Below, piece after piece: positions 37,708 through 46,799 of a stretch of DNA of 64,000 nt. The notes beneath the pieces were generated by a model. The model had not been told where the DNA came from, searched no databases, and worked only from the letters and a program-made list of their open reading frames with translations. Position numbers and translations under genes: made by a program. The stretch's first letter is position 1; every line of letters starts with the position of its first letter. The DNA is from Oceanihabitans sp. IOP_32 (GTDB lineage Bacteria > Bacteroidota > Bacteroidia > Flavobacteriales > Flavobacteriaceae), in assembly GCF_009498295.1 (NCBI RefSeq), contig NZ_CP040813.1, positions 849,001 through 913,000 of the forward strand. The letters run 5' to 3'.

Positions 37708-39864
37708 TTATTGAATTTGAGTCTCAGCTCTATTATCTTCAATATCTGCGGCTTCTTTTAAAGCGCTATACAATTTTGATGTTACGACAGCAACTTTACG
37801 CGCTTCGACTTGATTAGCGTAGCTCTGATAATTATCCAACTCTACTGCTGGTGTGTATTTAGTTACTTGAAGCATATACACCCCATTTGCACCATCGATT
37901 AAGCTAGACGTTTCGCCCTCTTTTAAACCAAATGCAGCACCTACAATAATAGGCTCTCTACCCGCACCAGAAAGAACTGGAGACGTCATAGTTACGGCCA
38001 TAGCCGTTCTAACCGTGGTGTTTTCGGCAGCTGCCAAATCTTCTAAATTGGTAGCAGAAACACGATCTCTAATAAGCTTAGCCTTTTTCTCTTTTCGAAT
38101 GGCAGGAATAGCGATTGCCGAAGCTTCCTCTACACTTTGAAGGCCAGCCTTATGCTTGGCTACCAATTGTACAGCAACATAACCGGTAGACGTTGTAAAA
38201 CGTTTAACATCACCAACTCGAGATTCCTCTTCGAATGCCCAACGTACAATCGGTCTTTGGTTTCCTATACCAGGAATATTTTCATCCAGTACTTTTATAC
38301 CATTTACTGGTCGAACTGTATAATTATTCTCGTTTGCTAAATCTTGGAAATCGCCTGATGCCGCATTAATCTCAAAATTTGAAGCATCTCTAAATACTTT
38401 CGATACTGTAGCTTCAGAAGGTTCAATCTTACGTGCAATAGTAGCTACTTGAACCGCTTTCTTTGTATCCGACTGTCCTTCGATTTCAATGATATGGAAT
38501 CCAAACACAGTTTTAACAATCCCTAAATCTCCCACTTTACCTTCAAATTCGAAATCGTTAAATTCTGGTACCATGGTGTTATAAGGGTGCCAATCGTATC
38601 GACCTCCATTTTCAACACTCCCTTGATCTGACGAGAATGTTTTTACAAAATCACCAAACTTAGATTTATTTGTTTTAAGAACACTTAAAAGACTATCGGC
38701 TGTAGCTTTAGCCTCTGCCTCTGTTTGCACCACATCTGGTGTTGCCGATTGCGAGCCTTTAAAAGGAATTAAAATATGACGCACTTTAGCCGAATCTGGA
38801 ATCTGTTTTACCGCAACTAATTTTGATATTTTAAAGAAACCATTATCTTTATAAGGACCGTATACCTCACCGACATTGAGGTTAAAAATATTATCGGAAA
38901 TACTTGAAGGCAAATCAGACTTAAACACAAAACGATCATCAAATTTAATGTCAGAATTAGCATTCACAAAGTCTTCATGATCTTTTGTTGTTTTAAAACC
39001 AGCGATGGTTTCTGTGGTTTTTAGACCTTCATTATACTCTTCTCTGTCATTTAACAACACGTTTAAGGCCTCTTTAATGGCGTTTTCATCTTCAACAGTA
39101 GCGGCTTCTTTAAACTCCACATAGCGAATATCTCTAGAAGCGTCCACTTTAAACTGTTTTTTATTTTTATTGATGTATGCCGTAATATCAGATTTAGAAA
39201 CAGAAACCGTACTATCTGCAATCGAAGCGTAAGGTATTTGTACAAACTTAATATCTACTTTATCGCCTTGTAATTTGTGCTCTAGCGCCCCTTCTGCTAA
39301 GGTGCCTGTTAAACCCGCTTTAACTAAATTAAAATAATTCTGACTTAAGGCGTTACTAGCCAACTGTCTTTCATAATTCACCCAATCGTTAAACGTTAAA
39401 GGTTGCCCACCAATAAAACCAGGTTGTGGCGAGAGCTCTTTCAGGTTTGCGATAAACTCATTTAGCTTGTCTTCATCAAACAATCCTGCTTCATTAACAA
39501 ACTCAGGATTTGTAGCCATGGCAGTTTTAAGTAAATCGCGCATTTGATCTTTTTCTATCGTAATACCAAGTGCATCGTATTGAGTTTCCATAACAGCTTG
39601 TCTCACTTCTTGCTCCCAAACACTATTCATTACCTGAGTATTGGTTGCAGATGCTCCCGCACGCTGTTGTGCAATCTCTACTTTTTGTAAAAAGTCTTCA
39701 CGAGTAATATCTTTTCCGTTAATGGTTGCAACAACATTTTGTGATTTCGCCATTAGCGCATCGCTATTTTGGAATAAATCTGCTAAAACGAAAGAGAATA
39801 ACGCTAATGCAATAATTAATATTAAAAATAGTGAGCGTTGTCTAATCTTATTTAAAACTGCCAT
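37708..39864 (-). CDS. ppiD: PpiD/SurA-like peptidylprolyl isomerase
   Basis: 718-residue membrane-anchored periplasmic foldase. Seen: a short cytoplasmic start and one transmembrane helix (about residues 12-29), a SurA_N/PpiD chaperone region (about 35-230), a parvulin rotamase domain (about 345-450, beginning AKVRHILIPF and ending GFHIIEIEGQ), and a second, weaker parvulin-like or chaperone region to the end. In the family it helps newly exported outer-membrane proteins fold. It is last in the coaX-lptC-corC run, 250 bases downstream of the CorC-like gene, in a gene order known from Flavobacteriaceae. Confidence 0.92.
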   Translation of the reverse strand: MAVLNKIRQRSLFLILIIALALFSFVLADLFQNSDALMAKSQNVVATINGKDITREDFLQKVEIAQQRAGASATNTQVMNSVWEQEVRQAVMETQYDALGITIEKDQMRDLLKTAMATNPEFVNEAGLFDEDKLNEFIANLKELSPQPGFIGGQPLTFNDWVNYERQLASNALSQNYFNLVKAGLTGTLAEGALEHKLQGDKVDIKFVQIPYASIADSTVSVSKSDITAYINKNKKQFKVDASRDIRYVEFKEAATVEDENAIKEALNVLLNDREEYNEGLKTTETIAGFKTTKDHEDFVNANSDIKFDDRFVFKSDLPSSISDNIFNLNVGEVYGPYKDNGFFKISKLVAVKQIPDSAKVRHILIPFKGSQSATPDVVQTEAEAKATADSLLSVLKTNKSKFGDFVKTFSSDQGSVENGGRYDWHPYNTMVPEFNDFEFEGKVGDLGIVKTVFGFHIIEIEGQSDTKKAVQVATIARKIEPSEATVSKVFRDASNFEINAASGDFQDLANENNYTVRPVNGIKVLDENIPGIGNQRPIVRWAFEEESRVGDVKRFTTSTGYVAVQLVAKHKAGLQSVEEASAIAIPAIRKEKKAKLIRDRVSATNLEDLAAAENTTVRTAMAVTMTSPVLSGAGREPIIVGAAFGLKEGETSSLIDGANGVYMLQVTKYTPAVELDNYQSYANQVEARKVAVVTSKLYSALKEAADIEDNRAETQIQ

Positions 39865-40114
39865 TTGTAATTAAAATTTAAAATCCGTAAATCGGGATTA
39901 GTCTTGTTAGTTGTTTTGGCATTTCATCATTTATTGACAAAATACAGTGCGCGAAAATACCATTTTCTATTTAATAATGAAAGCGTAAAGATGCTTTAAT
40001 TAAATTAAATGCCATAGATTTCATTTTTTGCATTGGTACGCATCCAGTTGTTATTAACATTAGTTATGGGCACTCTAAAGCACGGAATCCAATGTGTTAT
40101 CTGCCTAAGGTGTT

Positions 40115-41404
40115 TTACCTGTCGTTTAAAACCTTGAGCTCCACCAGATCGATTTTGGTGTTTGATACTTCTAAAATATTGAATTGAAAGCCCTCAAGGT
40201 GCACAACATCATTTTTTGCAGGGATTTGCTCGGTTTGATTTACAATTAAACCTCCTAAAGTTTCGTAATTTTCGTTCTCAGGTAGATTTAATTTATAAGT
40301 TTCGTTTAAATAATCGACCTCTAAACGAGCAGAAAAACAATAGGTGTGGTCACTCGTTTTTTCTTCAATCAAATCAATGGTATCGTGTTCGTCTTCAATC
40401 TCGCCAAAAAGTTCTTCCACAATATCCTCAACCGTAAGCATTCCAGAAGTACCGCCGTACTCATCTAAAACTACAGCTATACTTTTGTGTTTTTTAGTAA
40501 GGACGTTTAAAACATCTTTAATTAATACCGTCTCCGGAATATATTCTACAGGAAGCATAGCCGCTTTAATGCTTTTCGGTTTTTTAAACAGCTCAAAAGC
40601 GTGCACGTAACCCAAAATATCATCGACCGTACCCTTATATACCAGAATTTTAGTGAACCCCGTTTCGGTAAAAAGCGCATTAAGTGCGTTTATCGTTTCG
40701 TTAATTTCAACAGCTACTATTTCGGTTCTTGGCACCATAACCTCACGAGCTTTTACTTCAGAAAACTCTAATGCATTCTGAAATATCTGAATCTCGGTAT
40801 CCACATTATCATGGGCTTCTACCGATTCCATTTGCTCACTAATATAATTGCCTAATTCTACCTTGGTAAAAGCTAATTGAATTTGATCGCCTTCGGTTTT
40901 AAAAAAGTACTTTAGTATAAAATCGGAAATCCAAATAACGAAATCTGAAATAAAATTGAATATTACAAAGAATATGTAAGCCGGAACCGCTAATATTTTT
41001 AGGAGCTTATTAGAGTAGATTTGAAAAAATACTTTTGGCAAAAACTCTGCGGTAATTAAAATAACCAATGTAGAAATAATGGTTTGACTCAACAAACTTA
41101 AATCGTCTAACATATAATTTACAAAGCCAGACGTGGTAGGCAATAAAGAATGAAACCAATTAACCAACAAATCGCCCATAAAAAACCCGTAAATTACCAA
41201 AGCGATATTGTTTCCAATAAGCATGGTTGTAATAAATTTCGAGGGTTTAGCCGTTAACCTACTTAATATTATGGCTAGAAGTCCATCTTGCTTTTTTTCA
41301 ATTTCGATATGGATTTTGTTTGAAGATATATAAGCGATCTCCATGCCAGAAAAAAAAGCAGAAAGAATTAACGAAGCGATTATAATAGTAATATAAATAC
41401 TCAT
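40115..41404 (-). CDS. CNNM/CorC (HlyC) family membrane protein with CBS domains
   Basis: 429 residues. Seen: an N-terminal DUF21 region with three to four transmembrane helices (about 1-160) and the family motif FFSGMEIAYIS; two CBS domains (about 200-325, with VMVPRTEIVAVE and LDEYGGTSGMLTVEDIVEELFGEIEDEHD); and a C-terminal CorC_HlyC domain. Characterised relatives handle divalent cations such as Mg2+ or Co2+. It resembles GldE of gliding Flavobacteria, but its neighbours here are lptC and ppiD and not gldD, so I do not name it GldE. It starts one base after the stop of the small upstream gene. Confidence 0.9.
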   Translation of the reverse strand: MSIYITIIIASLILSAFFSGMEIAYISSNKIHIEIEKKQDGLLAIILSRLTAKPSKFITTMLIGNNIALVIYGFFMGDLLVNWFHSLLPTTSGFVNYMLDDLSLLSQTIISTLVILITAEFLPKVFFQIYSNKLLKILAVPAYIFFVIFNFISDFVIWISDFILKYFFKTEGDQIQLAFTKVELGNYISEQMESVEAHDNVDTEIQIFQNALEFSEVKAREVMVPRTEIVAVEINETINALNALFTETGFTKILVYKGTVDDILGYVHAFELFKKPKSIKAAMLPVEYIPETVLIKDVLNVLTKKHKSIAVVLDEYGGTSGMLTVEDIVEELFGEIEDEHDTIDLIEEKTSDHTYCFSARLEVDYLNETYKLNLPENENYETLGGLIVNQTEQIPAKNDVVHLEGFQFNILEVSNTKIDLVELKVLNDR

Positions 41405-41599
41405 TTATTTAGAATTATCGCCATCCTTAAACTTTTGATTGAATCGTTTTCTGAAAAAAAACATAAAAACTGCGAGTGCCGCAAATAATACCGAAGTATA
41501 ACTTAGCTCGCCATTGACTGTGTATTTATCGATAGCATCGTATATAAACAGTGCCGCAAGCACTAAATAAGCATATTGAAAAATCTTGTAATATTTCAT
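41405..41599 (-). CDS. Small membrane protein of unknown function
   Basis: 64 residues; family not recognised. Seen: two hydrophobic helices (about residues 8-24 and 33-50) with a short polar loop between, and a strongly charged C-terminus (RKRFNQKFKDGDNSK). Its stop abuts the start of the CorC-like gene and lptC ends 50 bases before it, so it lies inside the envelope operon. An accessory role to CorC or LPS transport is possible but not supported by sequence. Confidence 0.8.
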   Translation of the reverse strand: MKYYKIFQYAYLVLAALFIYDAIDKYTVNGELSYTSVLFAALAVFMFFFRKRFNQKFKDGDNSK

Positions 41600-41648
41600 T
41601 TTTAATTATGTATTATAATAGAGCTGAATTTAAAACGGTTGTTAATTT

Positions 41649-42209
41649 TTAATTGTTAACAACAAAATCTGAATCGTGAAACTCTATAAGTTCCAAGTCT
41701 TTTAAATCTCTATCGGTATCGAAAACATTCCCTTTAAGTGTCGATCCGTCGTTAGCTTTTAAAGTAATTGGTAAATTTGTAAATAGCCAGTCTTTTTTTT
41801 GATCGTAGTATAATTGCTGTGCGTAGAGCGTATCGTTTGTGGCTGTAGTAATAACCACGTTACCTTGTAAATCTATAAGATTTGTACTAGAATAACTAAT
41901 GGCATAATTGGCCGAAACGACACTTTTTTTATTTTCCTTATCGAATAAGTCTAAAACAATCCCTTCGGGAAACTCAGCATACGGAAAATCTCTGTTTTGG
42001 TAATCTAGCATTTTCGGACTAATAAGAATGGCTTTAAGCTTACCAGAATCGGTATATTTTAAGTTGATATTTTCGGCAATGCCAATAGGTGTGTTTTCAG
42101 ACACCCCAATTTTCTGTACTTCCTTAAAATTATCCTTACACGAAAAAAACATAGTCACAGTGATTACTGTGACTATGTTAAGAATTTTATTTATGTAATC
42201 TGTTTTCAT
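41649..42209 (-). CDS. lptC: LPS export ABC transporter periplasmic protein LptC
   Basis: 186 residues: an N-terminal hydrophobic stretch ending in a lipobox-like FFSC (Cys24), then a beta-jellyroll OstA-like domain (about 45-175). Its phrases SPKMLDYQNRDFPYAEFPEGI and LQGNVVITT are typical of the LptC family. In LPS transport LptC bridges the inner-membrane LptBFG complex and the periplasmic LptA. A lipobox instead of an uncleaved helix is common in Bacteroidota. It starts immediately after the TPR gene stop (adjacent bases) and belongs to the same operon. Confidence 0.88.
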   Translation of the reverse strand: MKTDYINKILNIVTVITVTMFFSCKDNFKEVQKIGVSENTPIGIAENINLKYTDSGKLKAILISPKMLDYQNRDFPYAEFPEGIVLDLFDKENKKSVVSANYAISYSSTNLIDLQGNVVITTATNDTLYAQQLYYDQKKDWLFTNLPITLKANDGSTLKGNVFDTDRDLKDLELIEFHDSDFVVNN

Positions 42210-43592
42210 TTAAATTTTAGGCACCGTAACAGATGATCCAATCCAACATCCAATTTTTATGGTTTTCCCAGAATTAGCAGCACTAAAAATATCTGCTTTA
42301 GATGGCGCTCGTGCTGTATAACTATTTGCCGATTGTGCAGCAGCCTTTTTTAAGGTAGGATCTACACGTCCCGCTTTTCTTGCTTCTTCTGCGGCTAACC
42401 AGTACACGGCTCTTTTATTAAATGTCGTATCACCACAGTTATTGGCACTTGCGGCATACATCGCAGCGATGGCTAAGTGCGGACGTCCATTAGATGGATT
42501 TAATTTTAAAGCGTTTCTAAAATAACCTCTCGCTTGGCCATATCGCCCTTTATTCTTAAGAATTACACCAATTCGGTAAGCTAATTTCGATTTTTTAAAA
42601 CTATCGCTTTCTAAATCGTAAGACTGCTCAAAATAGGTAATCGCTTCAGATTCTTTACCTTCTTTTAACAAGACACCTGCAACAAAATATTTGGTATCAG
42701 CAGATGGTTCAGTTTCATCATAAGCTTTTACTAGTTTAATGTATAATGGATCGTCTGTACATTCCTTATTAAACATTCTACTCACTGCTCGTCTTAACCA
42801 AACCGCATCGTTTTTATACAACTCAAAGTCCCTTTTATACAATGGTATTAAGTTTTCACAATTAGCACGTTTACCCAATTTAGCATCAATGTTTCCAGAA
42901 ATTAAATCGTAGGCACTTAAAAAACTAGAGTACGATTTTTTATAACGCTTCTCCTTACTGGTTAGGGCTGTACCTGCATCTTCCTTTTCAACTAATTTAT
43001 TTAATTTTACAGAGTAGTTTTTAACCTCTTCTTCTATTTTCTCGGCAACATCATCGTATTTGTTAAACAAATCCTTGTCTTGTTTTTCTCCAGAGTCAAA
43101 CAAGTCTACCATTAAAGAAAAATAAGTGTAAAGACTTTTTGGGTTGTTAAACGTTTTTTTATCGGCAGTATAGGCCGCATCAAAACAGTCATAAAGCTCT
43201 AAATTAGATTTATTTAATATATCTTTATTATCGTACATTAATTGACATGCTTTTGCCTCGTATTCACCCTTAGGTGTCTTGCTAGCAAAATGCGTCATCC
43301 TTTCGTCCCATAACTTAATAAGATCATTAACATAAGCCACTTTTTCTGCGCCTGATGCATTTTTAATTTTGTCTGCTAAAATCCTTTCGCCATAAACATA
43401 AATAGCTCTATTAAACTTAGGATTTCGCTCTCTTAACTCCATAAATGGCTTATACGCTGAGTCGTAATTTTTGGCTTTAGCCGCTTCCGTCATTATCGAC
43501 AAAGTTGACATGTCCTCTTGGTTAGTTTGAGCAAAACTAACATTTGATCCTAGAAGCCATAGTGCAAATAATAATGTGATTTTTAATTTCAT
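42210..43592 (-). CDS. Exported tetratricopeptide-repeat protein
   Basis: 460-residue protein with a signal peptide (cleavage near NVSFAQ). Seen: helical TPR-like repeats in the C-terminal half (about 290-400), including YFVAGVLLKEGKESEAITYFEQ and ALKLNPSNGRPHLAIAAMYA; the N-terminal half is also helical but without clear repeats. It probably acts as a periplasmic scaffold. Specific function unknown. It lies 18 bases after the outer-membrane barrel gene and directly before lptC, so a link to LPS transport or outer-membrane assembly is an inference from context. Confidence 0.85.
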   Translation of the reverse strand: MKLKITLLFALWLLGSNVSFAQTNQEDMSTLSIMTEAAKAKNYDSAYKPFMELRERNPKFNRAIYVYGERILADKIKNASGAEKVAYVNDLIKLWDERMTHFASKTPKGEYEAKACQLMYDNKDILNKSNLELYDCFDAAYTADKKTFNNPKSLYTYFSLMVDLFDSGEKQDKDLFNKYDDVAEKIEEEVKNYSVKLNKLVEKEDAGTALTSKEKRYKKSYSSFLSAYDLISGNIDAKLGKRANCENLIPLYKRDFELYKNDAVWLRRAVSRMFNKECTDDPLYIKLVKAYDETEPSADTKYFVAGVLLKEGKESEAITYFEQSYDLESDSFKKSKLAYRIGVILKNKGRYGQARGYFRNALKLNPSNGRPHLAIAAMYAASANNCGDTTFNKRAVYWLAAEEARKAGRVDPTLKKAAAQSANSYTARAPSKADIFSAANSGKTIKIGCWIGSSVTVPKI

Positions 43593-43610
43593 GATAATAA
43601 TTTAATGATG

Positions 43611-44924
43611 TTAGTCATACTTCCTTTTATTGAACCATCGATCGTTCAAAGATAAACTTAATTGTAAATTAACAAAATTCTCTTGAATTAAGTTACTGTT
43701 TTTGGTTCCGCGTTTACCCATTTCGAAACCTATATTGGCGTTAGAGAACACTCTAATATCTCCTATTGGTAATCCTAAACCAAAAGATATGCCAAACTCT
43801 TCAATAGACTCATTATTTATATTTAGTCCTGTTTTTTCTGCTCGAATACCAGCCCTATAAACAATGCGTTTAAAATAGCCATCTAAGGTATTGTAATTAG
43901 GTATAAAAAACCCACCTAATGACATAATTGAGCCATCTTCAAAATTGGTGCCCGTACTACTGTATAAAGCGTTCGAGAATTTACTCGTTTTCAATACCGT
44001 ATATTCTCCACCAACAAACCACTTTCTAGGTTGCCCAATACCAGCGCCAAACGAATACTTAGAAGGCATAATTAAATCGGTTTCAGCCAATCCAATAGCT
44101 GCTAAATCTTGCTCTATAGTATTGAGTGCAAACTCTTGTCCTGTCGTGGAGTTAATCCTTATGGTTGAAAAAGTACGTTTGTTTTTGGATGTTAAATTAC
44201 TCTCTGGGGAAAATGTAACACCAGAAACAAGCTCAAGTTTTTTAGTTAACATTTTCTTATACGAAACTCCAATATTAAAACTTAAACCACTTAAATCCGA
44301 TCGGTTAGACTCTCGCGATTGATATTGTGCCAATGTGCCTTGGTTATCGTAAAGAAACTCGACAGTCGAGTTCTGTATATTTCCAAAATTATAATGCGCA
44401 TCCACTCCAATACTTAATCCTTCCATTAACATATATCCTAGACCTAAATACACCTTATTAACACCACCTTCTCCTCTAAACCTGTTTAAGGGGTTGCCAT
44501 CGGTATTAACCGACTCTAGTTGGTAGCCCACAGAGGTATATGGCATTAATCCAAAGCCTAAACCAAATTTACCCATAGGCACCGATAACGCAATATAATC
44601 GAACGTAGTGGCCGAAGCTTTATCGTTTCCAGAGTTACTTTCTAAATCTAAGCTCGAGTAACTTCCTCCCACAGAAAACTTAACAGGTCTGGTTTCTTTA
44701 TTATAAAATTCTAAATTTTTACTAGCATACGAGGCAGGGTTGCGCAAATTAACATGAATACTGTCGCTGTAAATACTTAAACCGCCCATACTTCTATTTT
44801 CGACGGTTCCTTTAAATTTTAGACTTCCAATACCATAAAAAGAGTATGGTGATGCCGTACCTTGTTGAGCGTAACTCTGAATTGCAAAAAAAGCAATAAA
44901 AACTAATACAAGTTTTTTTATCAT
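43611..44924 (-). CDS. Outer-membrane beta-barrel protein
   Basis: 437 residues with a signal peptide (cleavage after QSYA). Seen: the N-terminal pattern SPYSFYGIGSLKFKG then NRSMGGLS and NPASYASKNLEF, which recalls FadL/PorV-like barrels of Bacteroidota, followed by many alternating amphipathic strands ending in a basic-aromatic tail (WFNKRKYD). The cargo is unknown. The ATG overlaps the coaX stop by one base (TAATG), and the TPR gene follows. The family assignment beyond barrel is tentative. Confidence 0.82.
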   Translation of the reverse strand: MIKKLVLVFIAFFAIQSYAQQGTASPYSFYGIGSLKFKGTVENRSMGGLSIYSDSIHVNLRNPASYASKNLEFYNKETRPVKFSVGGSYSSLDLESNSGNDKASATTFDYIALSVPMGKFGLGFGLMPYTSVGYQLESVNTDGNPLNRFRGEGGVNKVYLGLGYMLMEGLSIGVDAHYNFGNIQNSTVEFLYDNQGTLAQYQSRESNRSDLSGLSFNIGVSYKKMLTKKLELVSGVTFSPESNLTSKNKRTFSTIRINSTTGQEFALNTIEQDLAAIGLAETDLIMPSKYSFGAGIGQPRKWFVGGEYTVLKTSKFSNALYSSTGTNFEDGSIMSLGGFFIPNYNTLDGYFKRIVYRAGIRAEKTGLNINNESIEEFGISFGLGLPIGDIRVFSNANIGFEMGKRGTKNSNLIQENFVNLQLSLSLNDRWFNKRKYD

Positions 44925-45652
44925 TAGTGTGTATTAAATTGTAAAATATAGTTTAAGCCCTCTAAAAGAAAATTAGAGTTGACAAATATGCTACTTTTTA
45001 ATTGTTTAGACAAGAAATTAGCATCTCCTCCTGTTAAAATAACTGTTAAATCTGAATATTTTTGTTTATAATCTGCTATCAGCCCATCAATTTCCTTTAA
45101 AACTCCGTTAACCACTCCCGAGTGTATGGCGTTATTTGTAGAGTTTCCTATGAGCGCCTCAGGGCGTTCTGTCTCTAATAAAGGTAAACTAGCCGTAAAA
45201 TTATTTAAGGATTTATAGCGCATCCGAATTCCAGGAGAAATAGCACCACCAAGATAGGCCTTATTATGGGTAACAAAATCGTAGGTAATACAAGTACCTG
45301 CATCAATTATTAATGTGTTTTTATTTGGAAACTTTTTTATTGCCGCGTTTACTAAAACCATTCTATCGATTCCCAGAGTGCTAGGTGTACGATATAAATT
45401 TGTGAATGCCCATTTCGTATTAGCGTCTAAAATTTGTAAATCAAAATGTTTATTGATTTCATCAATATCCTTAGCTTCTAATTTACCAACCGAAGATAAA
45501 ATGACTTTTTTAATCGAATTATATTTCTGCTTTAAAGACTTGATACCACTAACAAGATCCTCCAGTTCTACAACCTCCTTTACCTCAAGCCTATCGCCTT
45601 TAAAAAGAGCCAACTTCACATGGGTATTGCCTACATCTATAATTAAATTCAT
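44924..45652 (-). CDS. coaX: Type III pantothenate kinase
   Basis: Cytoplasmic ASKHA-fold kinase that phosphorylates pantothenate, the first step of coenzyme A synthesis. Seen: N-terminal phosphate motif DVGNTHVKLALF (residues 6-17), LGIDRMVLVNAA near 95, DAGTCITYDFV near 117, the GGAISPG loop near 136 and a C-terminal LTGGDA. Length 242 is usual. It heads the envelope gene run and overlaps the next gene by one base. No pantothenate kinase of another type is seen in the window. Confidence 0.93.
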   Translation of the reverse strand: MNLIIDVGNTHVKLALFKGDRLEVKEVVELEDLVSGIKSLKQKYNSIKKVILSSVGKLEAKDIDEINKHFDLQILDANTKWAFTNLYRTPSTLGIDRMVLVNAAIKKFPNKNTLIIDAGTCITYDFVTHNKAYLGGAISPGIRMRYKSLNNFTASLPLLETERPEALIGNSTNNAIHSGVVNGVLKEIDGLIADYKQKYSDLTVILTGGDANFLSKQLKSSIFVNSNFLLEGLNYILQFNTH

Positions 45653-45802
45653 ATCCTATTACACTCTAAGTTTAGAGAATCACTAAAAATAACGGTTTGA
45701 AATTTTTTACAATATTAATATTTAAGTTTATGTGTGTCAATTAAATAACAATAAACTTTAATTTTTTTACGTTTTTCTTTTGGCAGATAGCAAAAATGAA
45801 TA

Positions 45803-45810
45803 TATATTTG
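45803..45810 (+). promoter_or_regulatory. -7 promoter element for tRNA-Phe
   Basis: TATATTTG matches TAnnTTTG and lies 15 bases before the mature 5' end of the tRNA. The 173 bases between coaX and the tRNA contain no other feature. Confidence 0.6.
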
Positions 45811-45825
45811 CAACCGCTTAGGCAT

Positions 45826-45898
45826 GGTACCTTAGCTCAGTTGGTAGAGCAAAGGACTGAAAATCCTTGTGTCCCTGGTTCGATTCCTGGAGGTACCA
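45826..45898 (+). tRNA. tRNA-Phe (GAA)
   Basis: A 73-base cloverleaf. The acceptor arms GGTACCT and AGGTACC pair fully, with discriminator A. The D arm is GCTC...GAGC, the anticodon stem AAGGA/TCCTT encloses the loop CTGAAAA with anticodon GAA, and the T arm has GGTTCGATTCC. CCA is not encoded. A strong terminator follows directly. Confidence 0.95.
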
Positions 45899-45903
45899 CA
45901 ACC

Positions 45904-45934
45904 AAATCCCGAAACATAAGTTTCGGGATTTTTT
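45904..45934 (+). terminator. Terminator after tRNA-Phe
   Basis: AAATCCCGAAAC and GTTTCGGGATTT form a perfect 12-base stem with the loop ATAA, followed by a T run on the plus strand. Confidence 0.85.
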
Positions 45935-46045
45935 GTTTTATAAAACAATTGGTCTTTTTTGGGCGAGTTTTTAAGAAAAATAAAAACCGCGCTATCCACT
46001 GTATCTTTTTATTACTGTATCACTGGCATTAAAGTTTTTAAAACG

Positions 46046-46168
46046 CTATGAAGCTATTTGCTTAAACACAACTTTTGGACTTGATCCCTCATTTGTGTAT
46101 AACGATTTTTGTTGCGCCAAGCCAATAAAACAAAACAAGCCAATTAAAATTGTAAAATATGTCTTCAT
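46046..46168 (-). CDS. Possible short secreted peptide or gene remnant
   Basis: A 40-codon frame with ATG at 46168 and TAG at 46046. It reads MKTYFTILIGLFCFIGLAQQ and then a polar tail ending KVVFKQIAS. The first part is a convincing signal peptide with an ALAQQ-like cleavage area. No family is recognised. It could be a small exported peptide, or the 5' end of a lost secreted protein; the region around it is non-coding. Low certainty. Confidence 0.35.
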   Translation of the reverse strand: MKTYFTILIGLFCFIGLAQQKSLYTNEGSSPKVVFKQIAS

Positions 46169-46600
46169 AAGAGATTAGAAAAGGGGTTGTAAACAATTTT
46201 ACAAAGCCAATTACATTAAAAATAACAGAAAATTGTCCCGCTTACAAAAAAACACCTTCAAACTATGCTTTTCAATGTCGCAGTGAATTCTATGGTTAAA
46301 AGGCCGTATTTAAAGTCTCGACCCGGTACAGCTAAATTAAAACTTAATTAAATCAAAATAGATAGATCATCATTATATTTAATTTGGCTTCATTTTAAAT
46401 TGGATTAAAATGGAACACCTGAAGAAAAAATAAGCCCCCTTTTTTAAGACATAAAATAATCAGAAACCCCTCTAAATAAAAAAAGCATCCCAATCTTCTT
46501 ATTAAGAAAAAAGGAAAGCTTCTCATTGGAATGCCAAAATAACTCTGACATAACTACGTCCTAGATTACTCTAGGCACAACACAACTTCTTTGTATTGCT

Positions 46601-46625
46601 AAAAAAAGCCCTAATTTCTTAGAGC
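46601..46625 (-). terminator. Terminator after tRNA-Asp
   Basis: On the minus strand GCTCTAA and TTAGGGC pair (one G-U) around GAAA, followed by TTTTTTT. It lies 20 bases beyond the 3' end of tRNA-Asp. Confidence 0.7.
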
Positions 46626-46644
46626 TTCTTTTTGCAATTTTTAG

Positions 46645-46718
46645 CGGTCTGGACGGGACTCGAACCCGCGACCTTCGCCGTGACAGGGCGACATTCTAAC
46701 CAACTGAACTACCAGACC
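46645..46718 (-). tRNA. tRNA-Asp (GTC)
   Basis: A 74-base cloverleaf on the minus strand. Acceptor arms GGTCTGG and CCAGACC pair fully, with discriminator G, as expected for Asp. The anticodon loop CTGTCAC gives GTC, and the T loop is GGTTCGAGTCC. CCA is not encoded. A terminator hairpin follows. Confidence 0.95.
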
Positions 46719-46799
46719 GTTGCTGTATTGCGGTTGCAAAGATACACGCCTTTTTGAATATCGCAAACCTTTTTTAAACTTTTTTTAAAAAAATTTTAA

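Larger units (their letters stand above)
45957..46645. other. Long intergenic region between the two tRNA genes
   Basis: About 690 bases with one short possible gene (46046-46168, minus). At 45990-46012 the sequence GCGCTATCCACTGTATCTTT resembles the repeat fragment at 48944-48966 (GGGCTATCCGCTATATCTTT), so it may be a decayed copy of a dispersed element. The rest, about 46170-46600, is AT-rich and shows no frame or RNA I can name. Confidence 0.4.
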
